A DNA stretch of 64,000 nt from Limnephilus marmoratus (taxonomy: Eukaryota > Arthropoda > Insecta > Trichoptera > Limnephilidae): assembly GCA_917880885.1 (NCBI GenBank), contig OU862913.1:1488001-1552000 (forward strand), written 5' to 3'. Below are positions 10,783 to 21,543 of this stretch, one piece after another (positions within the stretch are counted from its first letter, which is position 1; every line of letters starts with the position of its first letter). A program made the translations under genes and the position numbers. Under the pieces are notes generated by a model. That model made no database searches. It saw nothing but the letters and a program-made list of their open reading frames with translations, and had not been told where the DNA came from.

Positions 10783-11045
10783 ATTTATTTTTTCGCAAAA
10801 CTTACTCCACTTTACACTTTTAAATCAGTAGTACTGCACAAATATTATTATCACCAGTTTGACAGTTTCAGAATGTTCAAATATTTATTTTTTTAACTAT
10901 TGTTTGTAAAAGATATATTACGAACTGATTATTATTTTTAATGCCAATCAATAGTGCGCACTTTGTTTCATTTAAATATCAGCTTCACGTTTGTTTTCGC
11001 CAAATCTATCTACTTTGCGGAGCACTTGAATTGGGAGCAGAAAAA

Positions 11046-11143
11046 TATGCAGCCTGTCACTGTAAACTTGTAACGAATGTGTGGAGTAGTGTCCTCTCTG
11101 CCTACCCTTGCGGGGAAATGGCCTGACGGTTAGTTAGTTAGTA
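11046..11143 (+). repeat. LINE C 3' end
   Basis: It matches only the last ~95 bp of LINE C: AATGTGTGGAGTAGTGTCC, CTCTCTGCCTACC, GCGGGGAAATGGCCTGA, then GGTTAGTTAGTTAG. It is an extreme 5' truncation and helps fix the 3' end of the family. Confidence 0.75.
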
Positions 11144-11544
11144 ATGCAATAATGACAGAGGACAGTCTCAAAGAGGAGATGGCGGAGATGACGTCACAGG
11201 GGTTGATAGCTCTAACCAGCAGCTCTGTTATACATGTCCGCCCACGCCTTCTTTGGAAAACACACCTCGGGGGTGCAACACTGCGAAGGTCATTCAATCA
11301 AAGGGGTTTTATTATTTCATTTTTGAAGTGAAAAATTTTCTAGCTCCGTAGTGATTTGAAATTGGATGAAACGAAAAAAGCGCCACTTAAAAACACACAA
11401 AATAGTACATAACTGCTAACCCTGTACAAATCACAGAATCACAACGTGCAGAAATGGGCCGCGCATACGTTCCCCTTAAAAAAAACGAAGAAAATGTTGG
11501 TAGTTCTTAGTCGAAGTATGTTACAGTTGAAAATGACCGAGTCG

Positions 11545-11700
11545 GATAGGGTCACATCTCAGTTGGTAGAGTCGCGGCCCGAAAAGCCGAAGGTCTTTGG
11601 TTCGAGCCCCAGAGGTGCCAATATTTTTTTCAAAATTTTCTGTTTTCATATTTTCGATTGAGTTTCGCTAATATTGTCTTCATTTAATTAAATATTGTAT
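11545..11700 (+). mobile_element. tRNA-headed SINE H
   Basis: A tRNA-like head (11549-11620) has an A-box-like TCTCAGTTGGTAGAG and a clear B box GGTTCGAGCCCC, then the body TTTTCGATTGAGTTTCGCT...ATTGTCTTCATTTAA. The same body follows or precedes tRNA-like heads at 31500-31670 and 31770-31860. The acceptor stem does not pair well, so it is a SINE head rather than a functional tRNA. Confidence 0.7.
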
Positions 11701-12007
11701 TTTGAGGTTTAAAAACAAAAGTTAATTAAAAATATATGTTTGTCCAGGTGTGACGGATGTTAAATGTACAACGGGTCCCAAAATTCAACGATAAGCGCCA
11801 AGCGGGCATTTCAGTTATTTTACAAGTTATAGTTGTGAAAAAACTCACAATGTTTCTTTAAACGAAGCTTAAGACGTCTTCCACGAGATTTTAGCTCTGT
11901 TTTAAACGAGTCATGTTTTATTAAACATTTTCACAATTTTTGCATCGATTTTATCGCTTTAAATATTAGGGCGCTCCTTTAACATTCGTAATTACATATC
12001 TCTCCAT

Positions 12008-12308
12008 GTTCTTCACAGAGAAGGCCCCGAGGGAAATTATTATCTTTGGGGATGCTGTGTGGAGGTTTTTTTTTAAGGAAAGGAAGGAGAGAAGAGTTCT
12101 AGGAAGGAAAAGGGTTTAAGGGGTTGGTAGGAATCTGAGGTTCAGTATGTCCTGGTTATCCGCCTCCAAGACCTAGACAAACCTCACCCCATGAACCCGG
12201 GCACCCTGCTAAATCACCAAACGTAGCGAACCACTTGGGGTGACCTATGGCAGAGGTGTTGGTTATCCAATAAAGGTTCCCGGGGCAGCGGTACCCATGC
12301 CCGCCTCC
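12008..12308 (-). repeat. Repeat D, short variant
   Basis: Read on the minus strand it runs from TTTGGGAGGCGGG through GGTTCGCTACGTTTGGTGA, GAGGTTTGTCTAGGTCTTGG and TTCCTTTCCTTAAAA to the shared 3' end. Half of the terminal hairpin is eroded. It has no ORF and is ~300 bp. Confidence 0.8.
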
Positions 12309-12439
12309 CAAACTGTGTGGAACTAATGAAAAAAAAACAATAACCCAATGTATTTATAAACAAATTTTTATAGAGATGAAATGCCAAACGGTCGAGTTTT
12401 ACAGGACTTGGCTAAACTTAAACAAATAATAAAAAACAA

Positions 12440-12960
12440 TTGCGCAGTTCATACGCGGTAGAAGTGAAACCTTCTGAAAATAAAAGTAGAGGAGAGTTTT
12501 TTTTTTTGAAATTTTTGTTTAGATATACGTAAATTATTCATAGATCTAGTAGGAAAATATAAAAAAATACAATTTTCGAAGTACAGTAACATTTACAAAT
12601 ACATTTAAAAAAAAAAACTAAATTAAAAGACAACTAGACAAAAATACATTATACAAGAATAATATTGGTAAGTAATCAAAAAATATTTTTTACATATAAT
12701 GCACATACCCTACGAAAAGTGCCGAGACTTGAGGCTACCTTTACGGCATTTGGTAGACTGTTATAAAGTTTTTACCCTTTATAAAACGCGCTATAAGTGG
12801 GGAGGCTGCACAGCATGGCACAAAGAGGAGATCGATTATACTATCTCATTTTCTCGCAGGCTAAGTCCTGTAGATGTATGTGTTACAAGAGACGATGTAT
12901 TTGTCTTTTTTTAGTGTCGCTTTTTCCTTGCTAAGAAGTTTTCAATTCAAAAAAATGTTT
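12440..12960. mobile_element. Element I copy interrupted by a LINE tail
   Basis: Left part (12440-12497) is CGCGGTAGAAGTGAAACCTT...; right part (12798-12960) is TGGGGAGGCTGCACAGCATG, CACAAAGAGGAG and TAAGAAGTTTTCAATTC. Intact relatives at 29425-29655, 48830-49040 and 46236-46440 are contiguous across this point. Ends GTAGAAGTGAAA and AAGAAGTTTTCACTT are imperfect inverted repeats, suggesting a small non-autonomous DNA element. Confidence 0.65.
12498..12797 (-). pseudogene. LINE 3' end inserted in element I
   Basis: A T run at 12498-12509 (polyA tail on the minus strand) precedes ~160 bp of non-coding sequence and a coding end. From about 12775 down to the TGA at 12678-12676 the minus strand reads LYNSLPNAVKVASSLGTFRR and onward to NIF. 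This matches the closing segment of Jockey/CR1-type ORF2 proteins (compare KLYNKLPLSIKQF in the intact LINE A). It is a severely 5'-truncated copy. Confidence 0.7.
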
Positions 12961-13029
12961 GTCAAAGAGTGACGGGCGACAATATAAAATATATATGTAA
13001 AATGAATAACTTATTACTTTGTATAAAAC

Positions 13030-13100
13030 CACTATATTTAAAACAATATCAACATGTATATAAATATATATAAATATATATACATATAAATATATATGTC
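13030..13100. repeat. AT-rich microsatellite
   Basis: Imperfect TATATAAATATATATA repeats. The surrounding 12.96-13.32 kb and 13.48-14.13 kb stretches show no gene or recognisable element. Confidence 0.8.
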
Positions 13101-13324
13101 TTCACAAGTGATTCACTCAGCTCCCTGTATTTTGACAGTCAAGTAGGTGCCGAAACACAGACGCCGCCTGGCGGCCATGCTCCTCATTTGAATATTTCAA
13201 ATTTGGAATTCGGATTTTGGCGGGAAGAGCGTGTTTAACGGCCTGTCCACCCTGGTTAACTCTGACAAGAGAAGGGGCGGCCCTAAACACCTGAACACAT
13301 TCTGAACATATTATTAAATATCAT

Positions 13325-13480
13325 TAAGATAACACTAATAATCGAAAGAGAACAAGACTCAGAAAAATAAAAAGATAATGGTCCAACTGGGACTCGAACA
13401 CAGAACCTCTCGTCTAACCGGGACGCGCGCGTTTAACAATTCCACCATTGCCAACTTATGTCAAACTGTCGCAATAAGGA
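13325..13480 (-). mobile_element. tRNA-headed SINE P
   Basis: GAAAGAGAACAAGACTCAGAAAA is followed by a tRNA-like head on the minus strand with a good B box (GTTCGAGTCCC). The same body and a partial head recur at 14815-14935 (AGAACAAGACACAGAAAA, then GGACTCGAACCC). It differs from SINE E and H in the body sequence. Confidence 0.65.
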
Positions 13481-14129
13481 CCTCCAGTGAAAAATATTCT
13501 GGCTTAAAAAAATATGTTCACATAGACCAATAAACGCTGATTCTGAATATACAAGTTATTTAATAATATTAAACGCAGAGTTTAAAAAAAAAAAATTAAA
13601 AAGTCCATTTTTAATCGGGTCGTAAAAACACGCCGTCAAGGTAACGTCACTGTTCGACGTGTTATGACGTCACCGTAAAGTCATTGTATGGGAATGTATG
13701 ATATGACACAAGCCATCGTATTAATTTATTCGTTTATTTACATACTGTTTATAGACATTTTGTTTTTCTTATTAGTTTATCTCTATTATTGAATATATTC
13801 TAAAAGTACTGAACACAAAAAATAGTAATGCTATTTCTAGAGAGAATACCTCGAACAACGGAATTCAAAATGGCGGCAGTTGATCAGCTGATTGCCCGAT
13901 CCTATACTACTTTTTCAGGAGTGATGACGTCAGACGATTCACTATACGTACGGTGGTTTTCGGGGGTCTTGAAAAATTAAAACTTTGATAATTATTTTAA
14001 CTATTAAAACTAACTCCAAAAATAAAAATAAAAATGCAGTTATTTAAGTTAGAAGGTCATTATTCATTAAAAAAAATAAAAAAATTGGCCTGGATTTCTA
14101 TTTGACTATTTTTTTCTACATATTATAGG

Positions 14130-14660
14130 CATCTACCCTTTTTATTGGAAACTTGCTGGTCCCGGCATGCGTTGCTATGCCGTTTAATAAAAAATTGTTT
14201 CTCCCTGCGTGTCCTTTCCCATTCGTCCCGTTCCCCTTCCGCCTCCCCTTCTTCTCCTGCGTCCTCTTCCCCTCTCGCGTTCCCACTCCGTCACCTCCAC
14301 CTTCCCTCTTCCCACTCCACTCCCTCCTCTTCCTCCATCCCGCGAACCCCCCTCCCGAGTTCCCCTCCCCCCTCCCAGGTCCCCCACCCTCCTCCCAGGT
14401 TCCCCTCCCCCTCCCTGGTTCCCCTCCCCCATTTCTCCCTCCCTCCCACTTTCCATAGCAATAGCCGCTTCCTCGCGTGCCACCAATAGCAATTTTTTTA
14501 TACAAATTTCATAATGCCAGAGCTCACTTGAGGTTTTATAAAAACCTTGTCCTGACAATAACGAACAAAAAAAAAGAATTATCCAATTTGGTGCAGTCGT
14601 TCGAAAGTTATGCGCTTAGCAACACATTCAGCGAATCATTTTTATATTATAGATAATCGT
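14130..14660 (+). mobile_element. Element K with pyrimidine-rich core
   Basis: The left terminus is CTGGTCCCGGCATGCGTTGC; the right part has CATAATGCCAGAGCTCACTT, CCAATTTGGTGCAGTCGTTC and TTTTTATATTATAGATAA. Between them lies a ~230-bp, almost pure C/T strand (CCCCTCCC, CTTCCC runs). Further copies occur at 26335-26660, 26757-29390 (split by hAT), 40690-41125 (minus) and 62825-63290. Long ORFs in several frames here arise from low complexity and are not genes. Confidence 0.8.
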
Positions 14661-14814
14661 TCTTAGAATTGGTTTGTAACCTAAATAACGTCTCGAATAA
14701 ATATATCTTAAATTATATTGACTTTTTTTATAAAAGTTTAAATGAATAATAAATTTTTTATAGGAAAGACTCTTCTTATAACTTTTGAAGGTTATTCCCA
14801 TCAATGTAATATAT

Positions 14815-14935
14815 CATTGAAAAAAAAGATAATACTAATAATCTAAACGAAAATATGAAAGAGAACAAGACACAGAAAAGAGAAAAAGATAATGGTTCAA
14901 CTAGGACTCGAACCCAGAATCTCTCATCCTTTTAA
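14815..14935 (-). mobile_element. SINE P fragment
   Basis: It shares GATAATACTAATAATC, AGAACAAGACACAGAAAA and the tRNA-like GGACTCGAACCCAGAA with the copy at 13325-13480. It is truncated within the head where SINE E begins. Confidence 0.6.
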
Positions 14936-14961
14936 AAAATGTTATGTTCACAATGGAGTGC

Positions 14962-15351
14962 TTTTTTTACATGAATACCGCACAAGAGTCCCGTCTGGAG
15001 CCAGCGGAACTATGGCATCCCCAATAGGGGTATGTTGTGAGGCTGAAGATAGTGGGGAGGGGAAGGAAATAGGGAAGAGGAAGGTGGCTGGCTATTCAGA
15101 TCTGGTCACCAAACACGGCAGAAGCCATTTCAAGCAACGTTTCAATTCTGAATGGTGTTCTTACACCAGGGCGATACTGAGAGTATCTTCCACTTTGGAA
15201 CATGCCGCAAATATACTATATATTATTTTAAATGAATAAATTGTGAAATACACAAATTAATCAAATAATATTTTTTGCCACGCCGGGATTCGATCCCGCG
15301 ACCTTCGGTGTGCGAGTCAAGCGCCTTACCGCTGGTCTATGCCGGCCGTCG
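14962..15351 (-). mobile_element. SINE E full copy
   Basis: It starts with a T run (A tail), carries the E body and ends with a tRNA-like head read on the minus strand. The B box complement GGGATTCGATCCC is at 15286-15296 and the A-box region at 15325-15345. The 5' end abuts the target duplication of element G at 15347-15354, so G inserted at the SINE edge. Confidence 0.85.
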
Positions 15352-15354
15352 GAC

Positions 15355-15755
15355 GGAGGCGTCTACTAATATCTACAGGAATTCCAAAAACTGTAAAAAT
15401 CGAACTAATATCTATGGGAATCAAAGTGTTGACGAATATCTACAGCTCAAACTGTTGATTAATATCTATGAGAACCAAAGTGTTGACGAATATCTACAGT
15501 ACTGTCAGAGGTTGGATTTTCAATTATGTATAGCATATTGGAATAACGTAATATTGCGTATGCAGTTTAAAAAACTCTAATATCGGACTATTGGACACAT
15601 TTAGCTGATTAGTCCAACCTACGCTCTGTAGATATTAGTTCAACCTACGCTCTGTAGATATTAATCAACACTCTGAAGTTCGTAGATATTAGTTCAACAT
15701 ATGAGCTGTAGATATTCGTCAAACATACGGGCTGTAGATATTAGTATCTGGAGTC
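15355..15755. mobile_element. Element G, copy 2 (8-bp target duplication)
   Basis: This 401-bp copy is in opposite orientation to 1072-1494 and flanked by CGTCGGAC at 15347-15354 and 15756-15763. The two ends carry arrays of CTACTAATATCTACA and its complement at ~30-bp spacing, around a core matching ATATTGCGTATGCAGTTTAA. The independent target duplication confirms the boundaries within one base. Confidence 0.85.
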
Positions 15756-15763
15756 CGTCGGAC

Positions 15764-16190
15764 TATGCTGGTACCTACCCTGATGTATGGCGGTGAGTCA
15801 TGGACCTGGCAGAGGAAGGATGAAAGTAGACTGAGTGCTGTAGAAATGAGATCCCTGAGGCGTTTGTGTGATAAAACCATGTACGATCATGTGAAAAATG
15901 TTGAGATCCGAAAGAATGCAAGGCTGTTGTAAGCATAATGAGTAAGATTGAAAAAGGGACCCTTAGATGGTTTGGGCACGTAGAGTGAATGAACGAAGAG
16001 AGTAGTGTAAAAATAATATATGACACACATGTGAATGGAAGAAGAAGTCGGGGACGCCCGAGGAAGACCTAGCACGATCAAGTGAATTAGTTACTTGAAT
16101 CGGGCCATGTCAAAAGTTAGAATAATGGAAGAGTATGTATGAGATGATGTATGAATGTGAATGAGGCATAGCGTGATGGTTAGTTAGTTT
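15764..16190 (+). pseudogene. LINE C C-terminal copy
   Basis: It encodes frame-shifted remains of LVPTLMYGGESW and LRWFGHVE, then the GRPRKT region and the tail GCGTGATGGTTAGTTAGTTT. It is diverged and 5'-truncated. Confidence 0.7.
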
Positions 16191-16274
16191 ATTAAACATT
16201 GATTCTATCGATAAAAAAGTCACTGCTCAGCTATACATTCAGGATTTCTCCCGGAGTACAGCTGGTTTTAGGCA

Positions 16275-16331
16275 GTTCCAATAAATGGTTTCCGGGGCGG
16301 CGGTACCGGCGACGACAGGCGCCTCCCAAAA
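16275..16331 (-). repeat. Repeat D head fragment
   Basis: It contains CCAATAAATGGTTTCCGGGG, CGGCGGTACC and GGCGCCTCCCAAA, the extreme 5' end of repeat D on the minus strand. Confidence 0.6.
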
Positions 16332-16464
16332 TGTTATTTATTAAATATTATTATTAAGGTGTACAAGCATTTGAGTTTTTATTATTATTGCGACAGCTAT
16401 TTCGGCTATCAACGTAATTTTTAAATTGTGTTTAGTCCATTGGGTGTAATGCCCGTTTCCATCA

Positions 16465-17375
16465 CGCGACAAAATATCCCCGACAAAATATCCCCGACAA
16501 AATATCCCCGACAAAATATCCCCGACAAAATATACCCGACAAAATAAATATCCCTAACATAATATCACCGACAAAATATCCCGAAAAAATATCCCCGACA
16601 AAATAAATATCCCTAACAAAATATCCCCGACAAAATATCCTGACAAAATATCCCTAACAAAATATACCCGACAAAATATCCCGCCAAAATATCTCTAATA
16701 AAATATCCCCGGCAAAATATCCCCGACAAAATATATCCGACATAATATCCCCGACAAAATATCCTCCGACAAAATATCCCCGACAAATATCCCGACAAAA
16801 TATCGCCAACAAAATACCCCCGACAAAATATCCCCGACAACATATCCCCGACAAATATCCCGACAAAATATCGCCAACAAAATACCCCCGACAAAATATC
16901 CCCGACAACATATCCCCGATAAAATATTCCCTACATAATATCCCTGACATAATATCCCCGACAGAATATCCCCGACAAAATATCCCCGACAAAATATCCC
17001 CGACCTAATATCAAAATATCCCGAAAAAATATCCCCGACAAAATATACCCGACATAATATCCCCGACAAAATATCCCCGACAAAATATCCCCGACAAAAT
17101 ATCCCCGACAAAATATCCCCGACAAAATATCCCCGACAAAATATCCCCGACAAAATATAACCGACATAATATCCCCGACAAAATATAACCGACATAATAT
17201 CCCCGACAAAATATCCTCCGACAAAATATCCCGACAAAATATCCCCGACAAAATATCCCCGACAAAATATCCCGACAAAATATCCCCGACAAAATATCCC
17301 GACAAAATATCCCCGACAAAATATCCCCGACAAAATATTCCCGAAAAAACATCCATGACAAAACATCCTCCGACA
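16465..17375. repeat. 14-bp minisatellite (AAAATATCCCCGAC)n
   Basis: About 60 copies of AAAATATCCCCGAC with variants (CATAATATCC, TATACCCGAC, TATCCTCCGAC) and a duplicated ~75-bp block around 16780-16915. Because 14 is not a multiple of 3, long minus-strand ORFs of Gly/Ile/Phe/Cys type appear in all three frames. These are artefacts. Confidence 0.95.
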
Positions 17376-17612
17376 AAATGTCTACTCAAAACTAACTTAA
17401 CCTAACCTAACCTAACAAAAAAAATGGTACAAAAATAATACAGACATCCTGTAAAGACAATAAATTATGCTTCAAAAATAGTAAAATAGGACAAAAAGAA
17501 AACAAGATGACAATAATTTATTGTCTTTACAGGATGTCTGCATTATTTTTGTACCATTTTTTGTTAGGTTAGGTTAGGATAGGTTTTGGTTCGGCTTTAG
17601 TAGATATTTTGT
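17371..17612. repeat. Inverted repeat with CCTAA tips
   Basis: The left arm (17371-17468) and right arm (17508-17612) are complementary: AACCTAACCTAACCTAAC with GTTAGGTTAGGTTAGG, and ATGGTACAAAAATAAT with ATTATTTTTGTACCAT. A ~40-bp loop separates them. The CCTAA runs match insect telomeric repeats but are only three units long and sit inside the element. Confidence 0.8.
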
Positions 17613-17616
17613 CGCG

Positions 17617-18483
17617 GTATGAAAAGTTGTGGAACCTATTTTGAGACAAAAACAAATGGTTCTCTTTTGTCAGCATTCTGTTTTGCACGGAATCATTTAA
17701 TTTGATCATTATTGAGTGCCTAAAATTAAATGTAATATAATTATTAATTCAACCGAGAGGTTTTCCCTTCATTATTGACAATGTAATTAAACGGAACTCA
17801 CTGGGGCAAGAGGCCTGGGACCTTTTGTCCCCTGTAGGGCTCTAGGGCTGTAGGGCTCCAGGGTCACAGGTTTACAGGTCCACAACAGCCCTAGACACTA
17901 ATAACCCCGTGAAGGGCGCCAGTACTTGAATAGGGACCTAGTAAGTGTACTAGGAGGACAATACTACTAAGGGTGGAGTTCGGCAAATAAAATTTTTGAA
18001 TTTAAATTCAAATGCGTGGCACTTTTCATGCGAGGAAACGCGTTCGCCGAGAAATTTTAAACAATAGATTATTTATTATATTAGCCCTGTACAGGAGGCC
18101 CAGAGGAAAAAAAGGCTTTCCCTCAGACCCTATGCCATCTTTGGAGATGAGTATTTTGAAAACGTAAAATATTGTTATTTTTACGACTATCAGCTGCTAA
18201 AAAGTGACCCGCAAGAATATTAATTTAAAATCATTCAGAGAAGCTAGATTAACCAAATCAACTGTTAGGTCAACAAAAATGTTGGCGCATGCAATTCTGA
18301 CCTTTGCTTTATAAAGTTTCTTTATACATAAGGGTTAAAATTGCATTTAAAAAAAGCAAAGCACAGTTGAGAATGAGCATATCTTGTTACCTTGAGCACA
18401 CACGTAATGTAGAATGAAGAATTCGGAGCAATTTTTAAATGCAAAAAAGCTCCCAGGTTCTTTATCTATTTCATTTACACACA
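17617..18483. other. No gene seen
   Basis: A short G-rich patch with repeated GTAGGGCTCTAGGGCTGTAG (17830-17870) and a diverged repeat D fragment at about 18080-18150 (ACAGGAGGCCCAGAGG, CCCTCAGACC) are the only recognisable parts. Confidence 0.5.
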
Positions 18484-19103
18484 CCATGGACATATGAATA
18501 TTTATGGACCTGCCCTAAGTGATAAAAGCGTATTATTTTCCCCTCCCCATACCGGTTCCATGGAGCCGGCTGGGTTTACGAGAGCCTCGCTTGAATCTAA
18601 AAAAATGTGACGTCATCATTCTTGTCCTGACCAGCGTCGAGCTCTCATCGTACATTTTACATGGCAAAAATGAGAGCCTGTGCTATACATTTATACCCTA
18701 AAATATGTGGACTTAGCGATTGTGGGCGGTTCTCTAGTGAGCTCGTCGCTGGTTACAGGGGCAAGTAAATTATGAAACATTTGTAAAAGTGTCTTAACTA
18801 AATACGGCAACAAAATATTCATCTGTGAAAAATGGCGAACTTTACTTTGCCGCGTTTGGACTTCGCAAAATGTTAATAACATGGCGAGCAATTAGTGCTA
18901 CCATGTAAAAAGGTCTATTCATTCAAAAGCAGATTTTGCTTTTAAGAACTAAATGGTGATATTATAATGCGAGATGAGTATACACTGTCAGATTGATTTT
19001 TAACGAATCACAGTCATCTTTCCCCTCTTCGCCCCCCATAGTTTGGTTCTACCCCTCATCTGTTCATCATCTTCTCGTCTATTAAATTTCGATATCTATG
19101 ACA
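18484..19103 (+). repeat. Dispersed repeat J, copy 1
   Basis: This ~620-bp sequence is closely repeated at 49100-49731 (shared CATGGACATATG, GAGAGCCTCGCTTGAATCTA, CTTAACTAAATACGGCAACA, AACTAAATGGTGATATTATA). A shorter inverted piece lies at 36870-37003. No ORF is conserved between copies. The class is not recognised. Confidence 0.85.
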
Positions 19104-19349
19104 CACACATATTCTTTGAATCTGTATCTTTGTCATACATGAACAAAGCTAAACATAAGAATTTGCTGGGAACATAAGATTGTTTGTTATGTAGGAATTA
19201 TTTGTAATTTATTTTTAGCCGCTGGCAATATCGATTATGTACAACCGCGTTGTGTTGCGAATAACTTACCACTTTTATGATAAAATATATATATTGTACT
19301 GTATTGTACTGGTTCTCGATATATTGTATTGTCATTTGAGTGCCGATAT

Positions 19350-19735
19350 AAAGTTAAACTAACTAACTAACCATCACGCCGTTTCCCCGCAGGGGTAGGC
19401 AGAGAGGACGGACCGCCAAACATCCCGGTCTTGGCACACATTCCTTGCCTCGTTTACATTCATACAACGTCTCATACATTCTCTTTTATTATTCTGACTC
19501 TTCACATGGCCCGACTCAAGTATCTGATTCACTTGGTCGTGCCATGTCTTTCTTGGGCGTCCTCGACTTCTTCTACCATTCACATTTGCGTCATATATTC
19601 TCCTTACACTCCTTTCCTTGTTCATTCGCTCTACATGCCCAAACCATCGGAGCGTTCCTTTCTTGATCTTACTCATCACGCTTACATCAGCCTTGCATTC
19701 TTTGCGGATTTCCACATTTCTCACGTTACATAATA
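19350..19735 (-). pseudogene. LINE C C-terminus, best-preserved copy
   Basis: The minus-strand frame gives NVEIRKECKADVSVMSKIKK, LRWFGHVERMNKERSVRRIY, GRPRKTWHDQVNQILE and ends WRSVLSAYPCGETA with TGA in GGCGTGATGG. The element then ends in GTTAGTTAGTTAG (19361-19375 on the complement). It shows that LINE C has practically no 3' UTR. Upstream of about 19735 the similarity stops. Confidence 0.85.
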
Positions 19736-21543
19736 TAAAGTTACATAATTCGAAATCTCTCTTAAAGCCCGTATCAATCGTTGGATATTTGAAAAGGGAA
19801 GAGATTTCTTTAAACAACACGTGAAAGCTTAATATTACAATAAAAAAACAAATAATATTAATATTAATAAAAAAATTTATTACAAATTTTATTAATTAAT
19901 TAATTTAACTTAATATTACATAAAAAATAACAAACAAAAAAATTTACATCTCTAACACTCTTTCCAATTTCTTTCAAAGTGACTACAAACATGTAATCTT
20001 GTGCAGAAGAATACCTACTTACAAAATTTTATTTCAAGAAGAATAAGACTTAACAATGTTTATTTCAATCTTCTTTAAATTATCTTTTTATTCTTTATTT
20101 CTTAGCTTACTTTCAATTCTTATATTTTAATCTGTTTTTAGATTTATTTATCTCTAAAAATGTTATTTCTTTCTTTCCTCTTCTTATATTTTATTATCTG
20201 TTTATATAAAATAATATTTCATGTATGACTACCACAACACGGGCAATAGCCTAGTATGGTAGTTAAAAAATGGCCAAAAATGTAACATGTAAACATTCAT
20301 GAAATAATAATAATAATAAAAAAGATGTCGTATTATGGTTAAAAATACGTATACAGTACTGAGTACACGTATCCAAACGATTCCTTGGTAAGTATATTTA
20401 GAATACGAAAATTAGATGTCTTAAGATTTTTAGATTACGTAGTGTCCGACTGAAACAGGACTTTTCATCAAAACCGAAACCGAATCTTTGGTGTCTGTCT
20501 CAGTTTCGACCAAAACCGACACCGAAACCGAAACTTTCTTAGAAATGTTAAAAATCGATTGTTTACTGTTATTTTTGTATTATTTTTTACACTTATTTAA
20601 ATAGTAAACACGAGTTAAATTAAATAAATAAAAAACAAAAATTAGTATGTGAAAAAATAATATTTATTTTTTATTACTTCTATAAACAAACAAATTTTAT
20701 AAAAAAAATAACAAAACATGTTAACTACCTCTTGGAACAAAAATTTGTCAGTAATAAACACTTACAGTATAAAGGAAGGACCTCATTAATTGAGTATTTT
20801 AATTTTAATTGCGTTCACAATCACAAAATTATTTACATACATACGTATTAAGGCTCTACAACCGGGCCCGAAAAGAAGAAGTTGGAGAGATACGAAATTA
20901 CGAATGTTAGAGGAGAGCGCTAACATTTACGGCGACAAAATCGATGCGAAAATTGCGAAAATGTTTAATAAAACACGACTTGTTTAAAATAGAGCAAAAA
21001 TCTCGCGGGCATTATCTTAAGCAGCATTTAAAGACTGTGAATTTTTTCATACATATAACTTGTAAAATAACTGAAACAAACGTGTTAATAATAATTTTTG
21101 GAGCATACTTTGCGATTTTTTCTATCCAGGGAATTTTATATAATTTGCGTTTCGGCGCGGGCTAAGTCTAGATATTATCTTCAAGAATAACATGAATTTT
21201 TTAAGAGCTTTAAAACTTACCGTGTTTAAGGGAAATATGTAATAAATTGGTTCAAATCCGGGTTGCGGGCCCTTAAATGAAAAAAAAGTATTGAAATAAG
21301 TAAAAAAAAAACTTTTTTTTTGTTGATATTACTGCTATAAAACAAATCAAAATAACAAACATGTTCTTCTTGGAACAAACATTTAGCAATAATCAACGCT
21401 TAAAGGAAGGACGTCATTAATTGAGTATTTTTCTGGTGATGGCGGGTGACATACGAGCCACGAACTCACCACAAGTCAGCAGAACGAGAAGTTCCAATAA
21501 GTAGTTAACATGTTTTGTTATTTTTTATAAAATTTGTTTGTTT

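Larger units (their letters stand above)
6091..10850 (-). mobile_element. Near full-length LINE with ORF1 and ORF2
   Basis: The element reads right to left. It begins upstream of ORF1 (start 10782; the 5' limit is uncertain) and ends in an A tail seen as an 18-20 nt T run at about 6091-6110. Two open reading frames in tandem (zinc-knuckle ORF1; endonuclease plus reverse transcriptase ORF2) and a polyA end define a non-LTR retrotransposon. Clade placement in the Jockey/CR1 assemblage is inference. The ~330 nt between ORF1 and ORF2 (9423-9753) show no other gene. Confidence 0.85.
16465..17616. mobile_element. Terminal-inverted-repeat element filled by minisatellite
   Basis: CGCGACAAAATATC at 16465-16478 and its exact complement at 17603-17616 bound the region. 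The left ~900 bp is a 14-bp tandem array whose unit is nearly the terminal sequence itself; the right ~200 bp is a hairpin. This looks like a MITE whose terminus was amplified internally. No clear target duplication was seen. Confidence 0.6.

Noticed and set aside
14116..14558. Overlapping Gly/Arg-rich and Pro/Ser-rich ORFs, also at 26.4, 26.8, 40.9 and 62.9 kb
   Set aside because: They are translations of the pyrimidine-rich core of element K on both strands.
16613..17389. Long minus-strand ORFs (up to 223 aa) of Gly/Cys/Phe/Ile repeats
   Set aside because: They arise in all three frames from the 14-bp tandem repeat; there is no start context or codon signal of a gene.
17397..17585. Telomere or interstitial telomeric block (CCTAA)n
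   Set aside because: Only about three units on each arm, within a hairpin element; too short for a telomere.
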